Below, in pieces: positions 62,761-64,000 of a DNA stretch of 64,000 nt (positions are counted from its first letter, which is position 1; the number at the start of each line of letters is the position of its first letter). The stretch covers positions 372,001 to 436,000 of the forward strand of contig DIYL01000015.1 in NCBI GenBank assembly GCA_002428985.1, in the 5' to 3' direction. Under the pieces are notes generated by a model that was given only the letters and a program-made list of their open reading frames with translations, searched no databases and was not told the origin of the DNA. A program made the position numbers and the translations under genes. Origin of the DNA: Anaerolineales bacterium UBA6055 (lineage in GTDB: Bacteria; Chloroflexota; Anaerolineae; Aggregatilineales; Phototrophicaceae).

Positions 62761-63556
62761 CTTTACGCAATCGCGCAGTGATGACGGGTGGGATTTGCCA
62801 TAGATTACGCCAATCAAGTCGCTCAGATTTATTCGCATTATCCGGGGGATAAGCGGGCTCTAGCAACCCATCCATTACGAGCCCATTCGCAAAAGCGACA
62901 CCAAGTAACTCATGCATCGGGCGATGATAGTAATAATGTGGATTGGGTTCGTTTGGTGAACCAGATCCTTTGACGGGTGGCATATCCAGATATGTGCGTA
63001 ATTTCACAGCATAATGATCGGATACAACCCCATCGACATCAATTTTGTCGTGGACAAATATCGGGTTATTGGAGTTGAATGCAGGGTGCGCAGTTGAATA
63101 AACAAACCGACCATCATTTTTCAATAGTTGATTAACAGCTCGAAAAATTGGCTCAATAACAGGCACATCCATCAGTGTCATCGTACAGGTAATCGCATCA
63201 AATGTTCCAGCACCCAATGCCACCATCGCTGCTTCATCTGTGGCATCAACTACAAGATAATCAATCGGTTCGCGCGATGTTTGTCCTCTCGCCTGTGCTA
63301 ATTTAACCAGTTCTTCACTAAAGTCAAATGCGGTGACTATGCCTTCCAATTCAGCTAGTCGTCGTGCCAACACCCCACTCCCACATCCGATGTCTAATAC
63401 GCGTTCACCTGCCTGTAAATCCAATAGTTCCTCAACTGAAGGACCAATCAGTGTTTGATGAAAGCTGTTTCCATCATCACCGTGCATATCATCCCAGAAT
63501 GCTGCTTTATTGTTCCAGAGCTCACGCCCTTCATCATTAAGCTGTTTGGCATCCAT
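62753..63556 (-). CDS. class I SAM-dependent methyltransferase
   Basis: The 267-residue protein has SAM motif I (RVLDIGCGSGVLARRLAEL), motif II (VTAFDFSEELVKLAQAR) and motif III-type (FDAITCTMTLMDVPVIEP). The N-terminal helix NDEGRELWNNKAAFWDDMHG is common in ubiquinone/menaquinone-type methyltransferases. The substrate is unknown. ATG at 63556; it converges with the B3/B4 gene and overlaps its last 8 nt. Confidence 0.88.
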   Translation of the reverse strand: MDAKQLNDEGRELWNNKAAFWDDMHGDDGNSFHQTLIGPSVEELLDLQAGERVLDIGCGSGVLARRLAELEGIVTAFDFSEELVKLAQARGQTSREPIDYLVVDATDEAAMVALGAGTFDAITCTMTLMDVPVIEPIFRAVNQLLKNDGRFVYSTAHPAFNSNNPIFVHDKIDVDGVVSDHYAVKLRTYLDMPPVKGSGSPNEPNPHYYYHRPMHELLGVAFANGLVMDGLLEPAYPPDNANKSERLDWRNLWQIPPVITARLRKAK

Positions 63557-63660
63557 ATTTCACCCCCAAATATATTATATTCGTCCTATACGTATGCTAT
63601 ACTCACATACTCTATAATACATACATTTATTCTCAAACCATTGGATTTGAAAGTAGCCTC

Positions 63661-64000
63661 ATGGAAGAGATTTTTATTTTTGCAATCGTCGGTATCTTAG
63701 TTGGGCTATCTAAAGGTGGTCTTGGTGGACCAGTCCCCGTAGCCCTCACTGTCCCCTTACTCACATTGATTATCGCACCTCAAGAAGCTGTCGGACTTGT
63801 CCTTCCGTTATTAATGTTTGCAGATGTATTTGCACTCTATTTTTACTGGGGGGAATGGAGCAAAAAATATATCATCCTTATGTTGATTCCGGGGTTAATC
63901 GGCGTAGCATTTGGCATGTTTATACTTAAAGATATTGATGCCGTCACACTGAAGCGAACAATTGGCGGATTTACGCTTATCGCATTATCTTTCAAAATCG
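63661..64000 (+). CDS. TauE/SafE-family permease, N-terminal part (truncated by window end)
   Basis: The frame from ATG 63661 runs to the window end (113 codons visible). It begins EEIFIFAIVGILVGLSKGGL and continues with hydrophobic spans and the GGLGGPVPVALTVPLLTLII segment typical of TauE/SafE (COG0730) sulfite/organosulfonate exporters. Members export sulfite or other small anions. About three to four spans are visible. The ribosome site is weak. Confidence 0.8.
   Translation, partial: MEEIFIFAIVGILVGLSKGGLGGPVPVALTVPLLTLIIAPQEAVGLVLPLLMFADVFALYFYWGEWSKKYIILMLIPGLIGVAFGMFILKDIDAVTLKRTIGGFTLIALSFKI

Overview
The window looks like a chromosomal segment of a Chloroflexota bacterium, probably Anaerolineae or a close relative. 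This is inferred from gene content and not tested by search. The clues are two ~900-residue MalT-like LuxR (LAL) regulators, extracytoplasmic beta-propeller proteins, a stand-alone esterase-CapA protein, small conserved proteins accompanying the LAL regulators, and a combined Mre/PBP2/Min/RodA cluster. The DNA is moderately AT-rich by eye. TTG and GTG starts are frequent. Known proteins end at TGA as well as TAA and TAG, so the code is standard.

Layout. 1-7.6 kb (+): the tail of a methyltransferase, then a tightly packed envelope operon (WD40-sortase fusion, M23 peptidase with a propeller, flippase, GT-C and GT4 glycosyltransferases). 7.6-19.8 kb (-): a 45-residue basic protein, a methyltransferase, a phosphohexomutase, an unknown protein, a Clp-type AAA+ ATPase with a degenerate first AAA module, a NagZ-like hydrolase, an unknown protein, an esterase-CapA fusion, a response regulator and tilS. 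20.0-30.9 kb (+): mreBCD, PBP2, a membrane protein, minCDE, rodA, gltX and tRNA-Gln(CUG). This is the core elongation and division-site cluster.

31-45 kb is an accessory zone. Two LAL regulators flank two sets of small metabolic and membrane genes, and each set carries one member of a small conserved protein family. Four genes here carry one apparent inactivating lesion each (nonsense at 35081, frameshift near 37922, nonsense at 39355, frameshift near 44200), and a VOC gene seems to have a CTG start. A similar nonsense codon at 59940 splits a TIR-FGE protein into two frames. These are either real decay or assembly errors; raw reads would decide.

45.3-49.5 kb: two small membrane proteins (+), then a compact four-gene minus-strand operon (polytopic membrane protein, radical SAM/SPASM protein, membrane protein, methyltransferase). 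49.6-53.6 kb (+): an AlbA_2/Schlafen-type protein with a charged insert, followed 12 nt later by a membrane histidine kinase. 53.7-58.7 kb (-): rplS, a NUDIX hydrolase, a LysM lipoprotein with tandem repeats, a receiver-kinase hybrid, uppP and crcB. 58.8-64 kb: the split TIR-FGE pair, then an MFS transporter and a B3/B4 protein (+), a methyltransferase (-) and the start of a TauE/SafE permease.

Much of the window serves the envelope: rod-shape and septum placement, lipid-carrier recycling (UppP), peptidoglycan recycling and remodelling (NagZ, M23, LysM), surface polysaccharide and a sortase. Coordinates and motifs were read by hand. Functions rest on family recognition, not database searches.
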